DNA of 64,000 bases from the NCBI GenBank assembly GCA_019637645.1, contig JAHBVH010000019.1, forward strand, positions 44,741 to 108,740. Reading direction: 5' to 3'. The notes under the pieces are model-generated. The model was not told the DNA's origin, did not search any database, and saw only the letters and a list, made by a program, of their open reading frames with translations. This document shows, one piece after another, positions 54,588-62,254 of the stretch. Positions within the stretch are counted from its first letter, which is position 1; the number at the start of each line of letters is the position of its first letter. This DNA is from Caldilineaceae bacterium. Lineage in GTDB: Bacteria > Chloroflexota > Anaerolineae > Caldilineales > Caldilineaceae. Position numbers and translations under genes: made by a program.

Positions 54588-56357
54588 GTGTCGGCACCAA
54601 AGAACCAGACTGTCATTACCTTGAATACCCCCATGTCGCCCCCCTATTGGGCCTTGTTAGAGCGTGAACTCCTGGCGGTTCAGACCACGGCCTGTCATGA
54701 GTTTTTTGAACACTATTTTGATGAGCGCGGTTATTTACTCTGTATTCCCCGCTGGGGGGGCAACGACGGCCCCGACGACGCCGCCGAAAACTTCCTCAAC
54801 TGGACCATGCTCTATACGCTTGGCGCGCCCACCAGTGTTTTGGAGATCTACAAAAAAGCTTGGGAAGGGCATCTCCGCCAATATACCGAGGCAAAAACAG
54901 TGGAAGTGCCCCTAGCCCGCGAGGGCATGTATTACAAAGAATTCCCCGTCATGTTTGATTGGTTTCATAATGGCGAGGGCTTTTCCGCGTTCTTTTTGGA
55001 GGGCCTGTGTGACCCCAGCGACCGCAAATTTCAACAACGATCGCGGCGTTTTGCGGGGTTTTATATGAACGAAGATCCCCAAGCGCCCAATTATGACCCC
55101 CAGCATCGCATCATCCGCAGCATGTTTAATGGCAGCCGCGGACCTTTGCTGCGCAAGGCAACGGGGCAAGATTGGGCGGGCGATCCCATTGAAGTTGAAG
55201 GGCGCTTTTCGCCGCTCCACGGGGAGCGCACCTATGCCGAAATGATCGCCCACTTTGAGGATTATAATGATGTGGTCGGCGATCAGCCGCTGAACCTCTG
55301 TACCACCACGCTGGCGCTCAATGCCTTTGCCATCGCGCGTGAAAGCAAATATCGCGATTGGCTGATCGAGTATGTCGATGCGTGGGTCGAGCGCACCCAA
55401 GCCAATGGTGGCATGATTCCGACCAATATTGGGCTTGATGGCACCATTGGTGGCGACGCCGGCGGGCGCTGGTATGGCGGCGTCTATGGCTGGGGCTTTA
55501 CCGTGACAGTACCCCAAACCGGTGAACTCGCCCACCGCACCTATTTCCATGTGCGGGCGCTTTATGGCTTTGGCAACGCCCTGCTGGTGACCGGTGATCA
55601 GCGCTATGTTGATACTTGGCGTGGCGTCATAGACTATATCAATGCCAATGCGCGCCAGATTGATGGCAAAACCATGTGGCCGAATGCCTATGGGGATTAT
55701 TTTGGCGAAGAGGATTGGTACGACTGGAAGCCCTATCCCTTCCACTCGGGTGGGCAAGAGGTCTACTACTGGTCGATGAATCCCGACGATCTACGGCTGG
55801 TCTATCAAAATCCGTGGATTGATTATTTGCAGGGCCAGAATGCAGCCTATCCCGTCGAGGCGTTACAGCGGGATCTGGATCAGGTGCGGCGCAAAGTGGA
55901 GCTGATGCGAGCCGATCCAACGACACCAGACACCCGTCTTTCCGATGATCCAAACCATATCAACCCGGCGACGACTGAAGCGCTTACACAGCTTATGTTG
56001 GGCGGGCTGCCCACGGGCAGAACTGGTGCTTCCCTCCACGCCCGCTTACGCTACTTCGATCCGGTCCAACGGCGTCCCGGCATCCCTGAAGATGTTGCGG
56101 CCTTAGTGGAAAAGATGACAGACCATGAAACCGTCGTTACCTTGGTCAATGTGAATCAGATGGCACCCCGCACGGTTATTATTCAGGGCGGAGGCTATGG
56201 CGAGCACCAGATCGAGACGGTAACCGTGTATGGGCAAACCACCACCGTGGCGGGTGCGTCCTTTACGGTTCACCTCGAGCCAGGCACTGGGGCGCGCTTG
56301 ACCTTGCAGATGAAACGCTATGCCAATCAGCCTACCTTTGCCTTCCCCTGGGTATAG
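54588..56357 (+). CDS. Large uncharacterised protein, possibly alpha/alpha toroid
   Basis: A 589-residue protein that I do not recognise. The GTG at 54588 is preferred because AGAGGA lies just upstream and the longer frame would translate the palindrome. It has no signal peptide. It is rich in Trp, Tyr and His, with regularly spaced helical segments (NFLNWTMLYTLGAPTSVLEI; LNAFAIARESKYRDWLIEYV; HVRALYGFGNALLVTGDQRY), reminiscent of six-hairpin glycosidases, and a C-terminal beta domain (~510-589: VVTLVNVNQMAPRTVIIQGG) like those that close such enzymes. A role in glycan breakdown is plausible but unproven. Confidence 0.6.
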   Translation: MSAPKNQTVITLNTPMSPPYWALLERELLAVQTTACHEFFEHYFDERGYLLCIPRWGGNDGPDDAAENFLNWTMLYTLGAPTSVLEIYKKAWEGHLRQYTEAKTVEVPLAREGMYYKEFPVMFDWFHNGEGFSAFFLEGLCDPSDRKFQQRSRRFAGFYMNEDPQAPNYDPQHRIIRSMFNGSRGPLLRKATGQDWAGDPIEVEGRFSPLHGERTYAEMIAHFEDYNDVVGDQPLNLCTTTLALNAFAIARESKYRDWLIEYVDAWVERTQANGGMIPTNIGLDGTIGGDAGGRWYGGVYGWGFTVTVPQTGELAHRTYFHVRALYGFGNALLVTGDQRYVDTWRGVIDYINANARQIDGKTMWPNAYGDYFGEEDWYDWKPYPFHSGGQEVYYWSMNPDDLRLVYQNPWIDYLQGQNAAYPVEALQRDLDQVRRKVELMRADPTTPDTRLSDDPNHINPATTEALTQLMLGGLPTGRTGASLHARLRYFDPVQRRPGIPEDVAALVEKMTDHETVVTLVNVNQMAPRTVIIQGGGYGEHQIETVTVYGQTTTVAGASFTVHLEPGTGARLTLQMKRYANQPTFAFPWV

Positions 56358-56434
56358 GGTTAGGGATTGTGGGGGGGAGTCATTTGGTAGGTGATGCCGA
56401 GGAACAGGTCAGCGAATTGACCTCCCCCTACGCC

Positions 56435-56530
56435 CTATGACTCGGACCGATCCTTTTTGCGCGTTGGGATGACAAAATTAGCCAGTAGCCCCACGAGCAA
56501 AAATAGAATAATGAGAATGTTGCTATCCAT
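56435..56530 (-). CDS. 31-residue membrane peptide
   Basis: On the minus strand an ATG at 56530, with GGAAGGAGC six bases upstream, opens a 31-codon frame ending at TAG 56435-56437. The peptide is one hydrophobic helix (NILIILFLLVGLLANFVIP) followed by a charged tail (TRKKDRSES), i.e. Nin-Cout topology is not favoured and the basic tail probably stays inside. The strong ribosome binding site makes it a credible small gene. Confidence 0.6.
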   Translation of the reverse strand: MDSNILIILFLLVGLLANFVIPTRKKDRSES

Positions 56531-56650
56531 CTGTAGCTCCTTCCTTGCTAGATCTGATCAGACGTGATCGGACAGTGGTTGTTCGAACTGGGATCGACGG
56601 AGTTGTGTGTTGTGTCGCCAACGCCAAGCAGGCTGCCAATGGCTAATCCC

Positions 56651-56714
56651 CATTGCCAACGTGAACCATTGCCAACGTGAACCATTGCCAACGTGAACCA
56701 TTGCCAACGTGAAC
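56651..56714. repeat. 16-bp tandem array, four copies
   Basis: CATTGCCAACGTGAAC is repeated four times without change, with a partial fifth copy to ~56721. Perfect identity suggests recent expansion. There are no spacers, so it is not a CRISPR array. Confidence 0.9.
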
Positions 56715-56851
56715 CATTGCCCAAAAACGCAGGCCATGGTGTTCCTATGGGATGAAGATTCCTTTTATTCTACCACACCTAATTCTGCATAACTGTGGTT
56801 TTCCTAACAGAATTTTCAGCTTTCATTCTCTTTGAAAGAGCGACGCACCTA

Positions 56852-56884
56852 AACCTGTCAGGTTTTGGCAAAACCTGACAGGTT
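56852..56884. repeat. Core-only palindromic hairpin
   Basis: AACCTGTCAGGTTTT (56852-56866) pairs perfectly with AAAACCTGACAGGTT (56870-56884), loop GGC. The element termini are absent. Confidence 0.6.
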
Positions 56885-57062
56885 CTTCGGGCAAGCTAGC
56901 CTGGCTGACAAGGCGGCTGCTTTTACGATTTCTTCACCTGTCAACCATGCTGGGCGTTCAACCGACACACTTCGGCTTACAAACAGGGATGTACATAACC
57001 CAAACGAAAGAAGCTTTTCTGAACTGTTTCCAGCAACATGGCCTGTTCATCTTTTCGTAAGG

Positions 57063-57091
57063 TTGCGTCTTTTTCTACGACCTGTTATACT
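57063..57091 (+). promoter_or_regulatory. Promoter of PPK1-like gene, leaderless geometry
   Basis: TTGCGT (57063-57068) and TATACT (57086-57091) are 17 bases apart. The first ATG (57100) is only eight bases after the -10, so the message may start at or next to the start codon. Confidence 0.5.
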
Positions 57092-57099
57092 TGTGCGTT

Positions 57100-57990
57100 A
57101 TGATGACAACCTTACCAATTTCTCTCCCAATCCGTTTGTTGAAGCAAGCCCAATCCCCACGACTATCCGTCCCCAAACGGCTGCGTGCGGTGGGCGAGTT
57201 GGCCCAAGACATTGACCAAGCTGGGATGCCAAAATCTACGCCACTTGGTCAATTTTCCGTGTCGCCGCCCCAGAAGCTGGCCGACGCGGTTGACGTAGCC
57301 ACGTTGCTCACTGAAGCAGCTCAGTTGGTTCGCTGTCACTTACTGCCCCGCATCAAACGGTATCATGCCCAGATTGTCACCATTGATCAGCTGACGGAAC
57401 CCCAACGTAGCTGGCTTGGTTCCTATTTTCAGCACCAGATCTACCCGCTGTTGACCCCGCTCGCGGTCGATTCGGGCCATCCTTTTCCCTACCTACAAGG
57501 GCGTCGTTTAAATTTTCTGGTCGTTTTACAGGGCCAAAATCCACAGGGACGAACCAGCGAACGCTATGGGGTTGTCCAAATTCCGGCCCGCTTACCACGC
57601 CTGATCCAAGCGCAGCCCTGTCTGCCACAACGCACGCGGCGGCACCAACTACGTTGCCTACTCTGGCGTGAGGAAATTGTACGCGCGTTCTTGCCACTCC
57701 TCTTTAGCGGTTTACAAGTGATGTCAGCCTACCAATTTCGCTTGCTACGCGCATCTAATGAAGGAAGCGCCACCGCCCCCACGTATGCGCAACGGCCAGG
57801 GATTCCTGCCGCACCGATCATCCGCTTGGATATTGAAAAAGCCATGCCAGCCCCTCTGCGCGCTTGGCTGATCAACCATCTCCAGGTCCCGCCCGAACGG
57901 ATTGTGGATTGTCCCACGCCGCTTGGCCTAGATGACCTCTGTGAATTAGCCGATTATTTAATGCCGCCAACCCCAGCGCATCTCGTTTAG
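57100..57990 (+). CDS. Polyphosphate kinase 1 head-domain-only protein
   Basis: A 296-residue protein that matches the middle 'head' domain of polyphosphate kinase 1: IVTIDQLTEPQRSWLGSYFQ, then YPLLTPLAVDSGHPFPYLQG, ERYGVVQIPARLPRL, and RLDIEKAMPAPLRAWLINHL near the end. The N-terminal domain is short and atypical, and the two C-terminal catalytic domains that hold the phosphorylated His are missing; the ~700-residue enzyme is cut at the head/C1 junction. The downstream DNA does not encode them in any frame. It could be a stand-alone regulatory domain or a decayed gene. Confidence 0.72.
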   Translation: MMTTLPISLPIRLLKQAQSPRLSVPKRLRAVGELAQDIDQAGMPKSTPLGQFSVSPPQKLADAVDVATLLTEAAQLVRCHLLPRIKRYHAQIVTIDQLTEPQRSWLGSYFQHQIYPLLTPLAVDSGHPFPYLQGRRLNFLVVLQGQNPQGRTSERYGVVQIPARLPRLIQAQPCLPQRTRRHQLRCLLWREEIVRAFLPLLFSGLQVMSAYQFRLLRASNEGSATAPTYAQRPGIPAAPIIRLDIEKAMPAPLRAWLINHLQVPPERIVDCPTPLGLDDLCELADYLMPPTPAHLV

Positions 57991-58129
57991 CGACATGGCA
58001 AAGCCGACCGCGCTTGCTCAAGCACATCACACCTGCTGCGCCCAAACTTTGCATAATTCGGCACGCTTATGGTAAGCTAAACCATGATCGGGCGTACCCC
58101 GCTATGCCAAACTTGTTCGGGGCAGCGCA

Positions 58130-58159
58130 CTGACAAAATCTGACAAAAATAGATATACA
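58130..58159 (+). promoter_or_regulatory. Promoter for T-box-serS
   Basis: CTGACA (58130-58135) is followed after 18 bases by TATACA (58154-58159). The start would be near 58166, just before the T-box stem I. Confidence 0.5.
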
Positions 58160-58165
58160 TCAACG

Positions 58166-58430
58166 TTAACAGAGGCCATGACAGGCTTACTGGTTCTGAC
58201 AGAGAGTCGCCGGTTGGTGCGAGGCGATAGACCAGCAGCCCGTTAGCCCCTCTTGAGTTCTCGGCAGAAACTTGTCCCTGTAGCGGGGATCGATCATGGC
58301 CGAGCGGTTTGCACCCGTTATCGTGAAATGAGGCAGCACTCGTTCGCCATGTGGCACCCGCGAGTCCTGCAAAATCAGGTGGCACCACGGGGTCCCTTTC
58401 GTCCTGAAACGACGAAAGGGACTTTTTATT
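58166..58430 (+). promoter_or_regulatory. T-box riboswitch sensing tRNA-Ser
   Basis: The leader has the expected T-box order. Stem I closes with AGAGG (58171-58175) and CCTCT (58249-58253), and an AGC serine codon at 58245-58247 sits at the position of a specifier. A long middle stem includes ATGGC...GCCAT (58295-58350). The conserved T-box AGGTGGCACCACGG is at 58377-58390: its TGGC is complementary to the 3' end GCCA of a tRNA with discriminator G, as in tRNA-Ser. A terminator follows. Uncharged tRNA-Ser would favour read-through into serS. Confidence 0.85.
58392..58429 (+). terminator. T-box-controlled terminator
   Basis: GTCCCTTTCGT (58392-58402) pairs with ACGAAAGGGAC (58412-58422), an 11-bp stem, followed by TTTTTATT. 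It competes with the antiterminator that includes the T-box sequence. Confidence 0.85.
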
Positions 58431-58468
58431 TGCCCGCTAGAGGCAGGTTAGAGAAAAACGAGGATGCT

Positions 58469-59749
58469 ATGCTAGACATTCGCTGGATGCGCGAAAATCG
58501 GGAAGCGTTGGCCGATGCCATGCGCAAACTCAATGTAACAGACGCGCCATGGGAAGCGGCCTTGGCGCTTGATGAAGAACGCCGCGAACTTTTGACCAAA
58601 GTGGAGACACTGCGGGCCGAACGCAATACCGGCTCTAAGGGGGTGGGTGCCCTCATGCGCGAAAAGAAGAGCGAGGAGGCCAACGCACTCAAAGCCCGCA
58701 TGAGCGCGATTGGCGACGAGATCGCGGCGATCGAAAGCCGCCTCAATGTCGTCGAAGTGGAATTTCGCGATGCCATGTTGCGGATACCCAACCCACCAGA
58801 TCCAGAGGTGCCTGTCGCGCCAGATGATAGCGGCAATGTCGTGCTCAAGGTGGTGGGCGAGTTGCCGGCATTTGACTTTGCCCCCCAGCCCCATTGGGAG
58901 ATCGGCGAAAAGCTCGGCATCATTGATCTCGAACGGGGCGTCAAATTAGCGGGTAGCCGTTTTTATCTGCTACGCGGCGCGGGCGCACGCCTTCAACGCG
59001 CCCTAACCGCCTGGTTCTTGGATGTCCACACCACGCAGCATGGCTACGAAGAGGTCTATCCGCCCTTTATGGTACGGGAATATTGTATGGAAGGCACGGG
59101 CAATCTCCCCAAATTTGGCGACAACCTCTATCGCGACGCGGAAGAAGATTATTGGTTGATCCCCACGGCAGAAGTGCCCGTGACCAATATGTATCGTGAT
59201 GAGATCATCGAAGCCGGTCGCCTGCCCCTCTATCATGTGGCGTCCACCCCCTGTTTCCGCCGCGAAAAGGTGTCGGCGGGCAAAGACGTGCGCGGGATCA
59301 AACGGGTGCACCAATTCCAGAAGGTGGAGATGGTGAAATTTGTGGAGCCGCAAAACGGGCGTGAAGAACTAGAAAAATTGACCCACGACGCCGAAGCGCT
59401 CCTCGAAGGGCTCGGCCTCACCTATCGGCGTGTGGCAATTGCCACCGGGGATCTCTCCTTTGTGGCCTGTATGAAGTATGACTTGGAAGTTTGGGCTGCG
59501 GGTTGCAACGAATGGCTAGAGGTTAGCTCGTGTTCGTGGTTCCGTGACTTCCAGGCCCGCCGCGCCAACATTCGCTATCGCCCAGCGGAAGGTGAACGGC
59601 CTGAATTTGTCCATACCCTCAATGGCTCGGGCTTGGCCTTGCCCCGTGTCGTCATTGCCATTCTCGAAAATTATCAACAAGCGGATGGCAGCGTTGTTAT
59701 TCCCCCGGTGCTGCGCCCCTATATGGGCGGCCGCGCGGTGATCGACTAG
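58469..59749 (+). CDS. serS: Seryl-tRNA synthetase
   Basis: A 426-residue class II synthetase that charges tRNA-Ser. N-terminal tRNA-binding coiled coil ~27-100 (DEERRELLTKVETLRAERN), catalytic core with motif 2 TPCFRREKVSAGKDVRGIKR region (~255-275) and motif 3 NGSGLALPRVVIAILENYQ (~385). ATG 58469 follows GAGG and starts MLDIRWMRENREAL, as in homologues. Controlled by the T-box leader. Confidence 0.96.
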   Translation: MLDIRWMRENREALADAMRKLNVTDAPWEAALALDEERRELLTKVETLRAERNTGSKGVGALMREKKSEEANALKARMSAIGDEIAAIESRLNVVEVEFRDAMLRIPNPPDPEVPVAPDDSGNVVLKVVGELPAFDFAPQPHWEIGEKLGIIDLERGVKLAGSRFYLLRGAGARLQRALTAWFLDVHTTQHGYEEVYPPFMVREYCMEGTGNLPKFGDNLYRDAEEDYWLIPTAEVPVTNMYRDEIIEAGRLPLYHVASTPCFRREKVSAGKDVRGIKRVHQFQKVEMVKFVEPQNGREELEKLTHDAEALLEGLGLTYRRVAIATGDLSFVACMKYDLEVWAAGCNEWLEVSSCSWFRDFQARRANIRYRPAEGERPEFVHTLNGSGLALPRVVIAILENYQQADGSVVIPPVLRPYMGGRAVID

Positions 59750-60135
59750 GCGTTTGCGAAGAAGCTGTTTCAAAAGGTGGTTGACTCGTCCACACCTGAC
59801 TGGTTTTGATGAAGGGTAAAAATTAAATTCGGTAAAGGCTGAAGCGCTGGAGCTGGCCGAAGAAGCCCCGCGCAAGCGGGCTGCCACCCCAGTGCGCTTC
59901 AGCGCAGCTTCCTCTCGCCGGCACAGCCTGATGAAGGTTAAGCAATTAAAGCGGTAGAGCTCACTCGTGCACTTTTGCGCAGCTTGACCGAGCAGGCGCT
60001 GATTGAAATCAGCACTGGTTTACCGAATGTAATGGTTAATCTTCATTAGGCTGCGCTGCTTTTTAAACCATTTCTAAGGGTATACGGACGGGTAAAACAG
60101 GGAGAAACCATGAATAAACCGGTGGAGGAAAGAGC
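59750..60135. other. 386-base gap with REP-like hairpins
   Basis: No gene. It contains two GC-rich hairpins, 59864-59882 (AGCCCCGCGCAAGCGGGCT) and 59893-59906 (TGCGCTTCAGCGCA), the latter similar to 13499-13514. A half-core, ACCTGACTGGTTTT, is at ~59796. Confidence 0.45.
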
Positions 60136-60897
60136 ATGATCATCGATACACACTGCCATGTAGGCATCCATAAATATGAACCGGTCGAAGTGCTCCTCTA
60201 TCACATGGCGCACAGCGGCGTGGATCGGGCCGTTTTCATCCAGTATATGGGGAATACCGACAACCAATACCTGTTGGCGTGCATGGCCGCGCATCCTGGC
60301 AAGTTTGCCGCCGCGATGATCGTGGAAGCCGATGATGACGGTTCACAGATCCGCGAGTGGGCCGCGCAGGGCATAGGCGGGATTCGCCTGCCCGCCGCGT
60401 TCCGGGGCAAAGGAGCGGACCCGCTCGCCCATTGGCGGACCGCGGCGGCCCTGCAACTTGTGGTGAGCGCGCCCTGCACGCCAGCGGCATTGCTCAGTGA
60501 CGAATTTCGGGAAGTGGTCGAACGCTTCTCTGATCTAGCGATTATCATTGAACATCTCGGGGGCATTGGCGTTGGTGCGCAGCCGCCCTATGCCGAATTC
60601 CAACAAGTCATGGCCTTGGCGCGCTATCCCAATTTAACCATCAAACTACCCGGCTTTGGGGAATTCTGTGCCCTGCCCCACCCCTTTGCCCATATCCCAC
60701 CCCTGGTCGAAATGACGCTCGAAGCTTTCGGCCCCCAGCGCATCATGTGGGGCAGCGATTGGCCACCGGTCAGCTCACGCGAAGGCTATGACAATTCCTT
60801 GCGCTTTCCGCTTGCCTACCTAGCCCAACTCAGCCCCACTGAACAAGCGTGGATCTTTGGGGAAACCGCGCAACAGGTGTGGTGGGGCAACCGCTAG
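60136..60897 (+). CDS. Amidohydrolase-family metal-dependent hydrolase
   Basis: A 253-residue TIM-barrel hydrolase of the amidohydrolase_2 type. Metal motif IDTHCHVG (~4-9, HxH), later His in IIIEHLGG (~137), and the conserved Asp in MWGSDWPP (~208) are seen. Relatives include L-fuconolactone/rhamnonolactone hydrolases and 2-pyrone-4,6-dicarboxylate lactonase. With the SMP-30 lactonase and UxuA-like gene it hints at sugar-lactone metabolism, though they are not adjacent. GGAGGAAAGAGC precedes the ATG. Confidence 0.83.
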   Translation: MIIDTHCHVGIHKYEPVEVLLYHMAHSGVDRAVFIQYMGNTDNQYLLACMAAHPGKFAAAMIVEADDDGSQIREWAAQGIGGIRLPAAFRGKGADPLAHWRTAAALQLVVSAPCTPAALLSDEFREVVERFSDLAIIIEHLGGIGVGAQPPYAEFQQVMALARYPNLTIKLPGFGEFCALPHPFAHIPPLVEMTLEAFGPQRIMWGSDWPPVSSREGYDNSLRFPLAYLAQLSPTEQAWIFGETAQQVWWGNR

Positions 60898-61218
60898 ACG
60901 CCCCCCTGATCATGCGGGTGAAACGATCCGCAGCATTATAGCGTTGATCTAGCATTCGTTGTGCACAAGGCAAGCAGCCAACCAAATAGTTTGCTGTTCA
61001 AACAAGATCAGTTGATTGAATCTGCATTGTACCAGTGGTCGCGCAGGCGGTCAGCCGCCGTCGGTCAGCGCTAGGACAATCGCGAACTTCGTGAGAACAT
61101 CGGCTAAGTCCAACAGCTTGGCGTTCAGAGCCATGGGACAGTCGCTTTGCTGATGGGAATCGCCTGATGATATAATCTCCCTACTTTTGCATCGTGAATC
61201 GCATAAAGAGCATGATCC
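60898..61218. other. 321-base gap with promoter
   Basis: Apart from the promoter at 61147-61176, I see only a weak GC-rich inverted pair near 61050-61070. Confidence 0.4.
61147..61176 (+). promoter_or_regulatory. Sigma70-type promoter for the 61219 gene
   Basis: TTGCTG (61147-61152) and a consensus TATAAT (61171-61176) are 18 bases apart, ~42 bases before the ATG at 61219. Confidence 0.55.
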
Positions 61219-62121
61219 ATGCAGTCAGAGTCAATTTCCATAGAGACCGAAGCAGGGACGGTTGAACCACCCCCCACGACCGACGCCCAGGCCCAAAAAC
61301 GGGTAGCGATTGGGCTATCCCCACGTCGCCCCACGGCACGCGCGGTTGTGCAACGACCACCGCGGTCGCGATTGGCCCAGTGGCAGCAATGGAGCGTCAT
61401 TGCCCTTGTTCTTTTGTTGATGCTTACCACAGGACTTCTGATTGTCGCCAAAAGCACAGGTGCAGCCACCTCCTGGACCCAAGTCCGTGCCCAGATCGGG
61501 GCGTGGATCGGGGGGGAGGGGACAATGGCAACGCCCATGCTTTCTGCCCCTTCGCCGGACTACCAGCTACGCGCCGAAGATACATTTACAACGCTATCAA
61601 GCCTGCTAGCGGCCGATCAACAGGCTGGCCAATGGACAACAGCCCCTGTACCCGACCGCGGCGTCTATCGTTTCCAGCTCTGGCCAGGGCGGCTGGCCTG
61701 GAGCACCTTGGCCGTTGAAGATCTCACCACCTACTGGATCGACGCCAGCTTTACAATCGCCGACCTCAAGCCAGAGGGCTATACGGGTTTTCTGGCGCGC
61801 TACCAAGACGCCAGCAATTTTTATCTATTTGTGGTCAATGGGACGGCCCACTATGAAGTTTTACTCTGGCAAGCTGGCACGTTGACAACCCTCCAGCCCT
61901 GGCGTTCGAGCCCAGTGCTCAACCCAGCTGGCTATGAGAACCTCTTGGCCCTGGAAGACGATGGGCAAGCGCTCCGCTTCTACGCCAATGAGCAGCTGCT
62001 CTTTACCGTCGATTCGCCCGTACTGCCCTTTGGCGCGACAGGGTTGGCGGGTGGTGCCGGGGAACGCACCATGGCCGAGATCACGGTGGATTGGCTGCGG
62101 CTCTATGAACCAATTCCCTAA
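61219..62121 (+). CDS. Membrane-anchored beta-sandwich protein
   Basis: A 300-residue type II membrane protein. Residues ~1-57 are cytoplasmic and basic/Pro-rich, one membrane helix at ~58-78 (WSVIALVLLLMLTTGLLIVA), and a large outer domain at ~110-300. The outer domain has the look of a concanavalin-like (DUF1080/LamG) sandwich: YWIDASFTIADLKPEGYTGF, ARYQDASNFYLFVVNGTAHY and VDWLRLYEPI at the end. Glycan binding is possible. No exact family was identified. Confidence 0.7.
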   Translation: MQSESISIETEAGTVEPPPTTDAQAQKRVAIGLSPRRPTARAVVQRPPRSRLAQWQQWSVIALVLLLMLTTGLLIVAKSTGAATSWTQVRAQIGAWIGGEGTMATPMLSAPSPDYQLRAEDTFTTLSSLLAADQQAGQWTTAPVPDRGVYRFQLWPGRLAWSTLAVEDLTTYWIDASFTIADLKPEGYTGFLARYQDASNFYLFVVNGTAHYEVLLWQAGTLTTLQPWRSSPVLNPAGYENLLALEDDGQALRFYANEQLLFTVDSPVLPFGATGLAGGAGERTMAEITVDWLRLYEPIP

Positions 62122-62155
62122 CGCAACGGTTGGCAAAGGCATATGATTCGTCCAT

Positions 62156-62185
62156 ACCTGACAGGTTTTCAAAAACCTGTCAGGT
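62156..62185. repeat. Core-only palindromic hairpin
   Basis: ACCTGACAGGTTTT (62156-62169) pairs with AAAACCTGTCAGGT (62172-62185), 35 bases after the previous stop. It may act as a terminator. Confidence 0.6.
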
Positions 62186-62254
62186 GTACTAGTTACCGTT
62201 TCTACGCAAAGGACGTGCCTGAGACAAGCCAAAGAGGGCCGCACCACGGCAACC

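Larger units (their letters stand above)
56531..57099. other. 569-base gap with tandem and palindromic repeats
   Basis: No other gene is recognised. It holds the 16-bp tandem array (56651-56714), a core hairpin (56852-56884) and the promoter for the PPK1-like gene (57063-57091). Confidence 0.5.
57991..58468. other. 478-base gap occupied by serS leader
   Basis: The right 300 bases are the promoter and T-box leader of serS. The first ~130 bases show no feature. Confidence 0.6.

Noticed and set aside
56651..56721. Possible CRISPR array
   Set aside because: The 16-bp units are directly adjacent with no spacers and no cas genes are in the window.
58298..58309. GGCCGAGCGGTT, identical to the D-arm of many tRNA-Ser genes
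   Set aside because: It lies inside the T-box leader, where it pairs with 58341-58350; no acceptor, anticodon or T-arm surrounds it, so it is not a tRNA gene.
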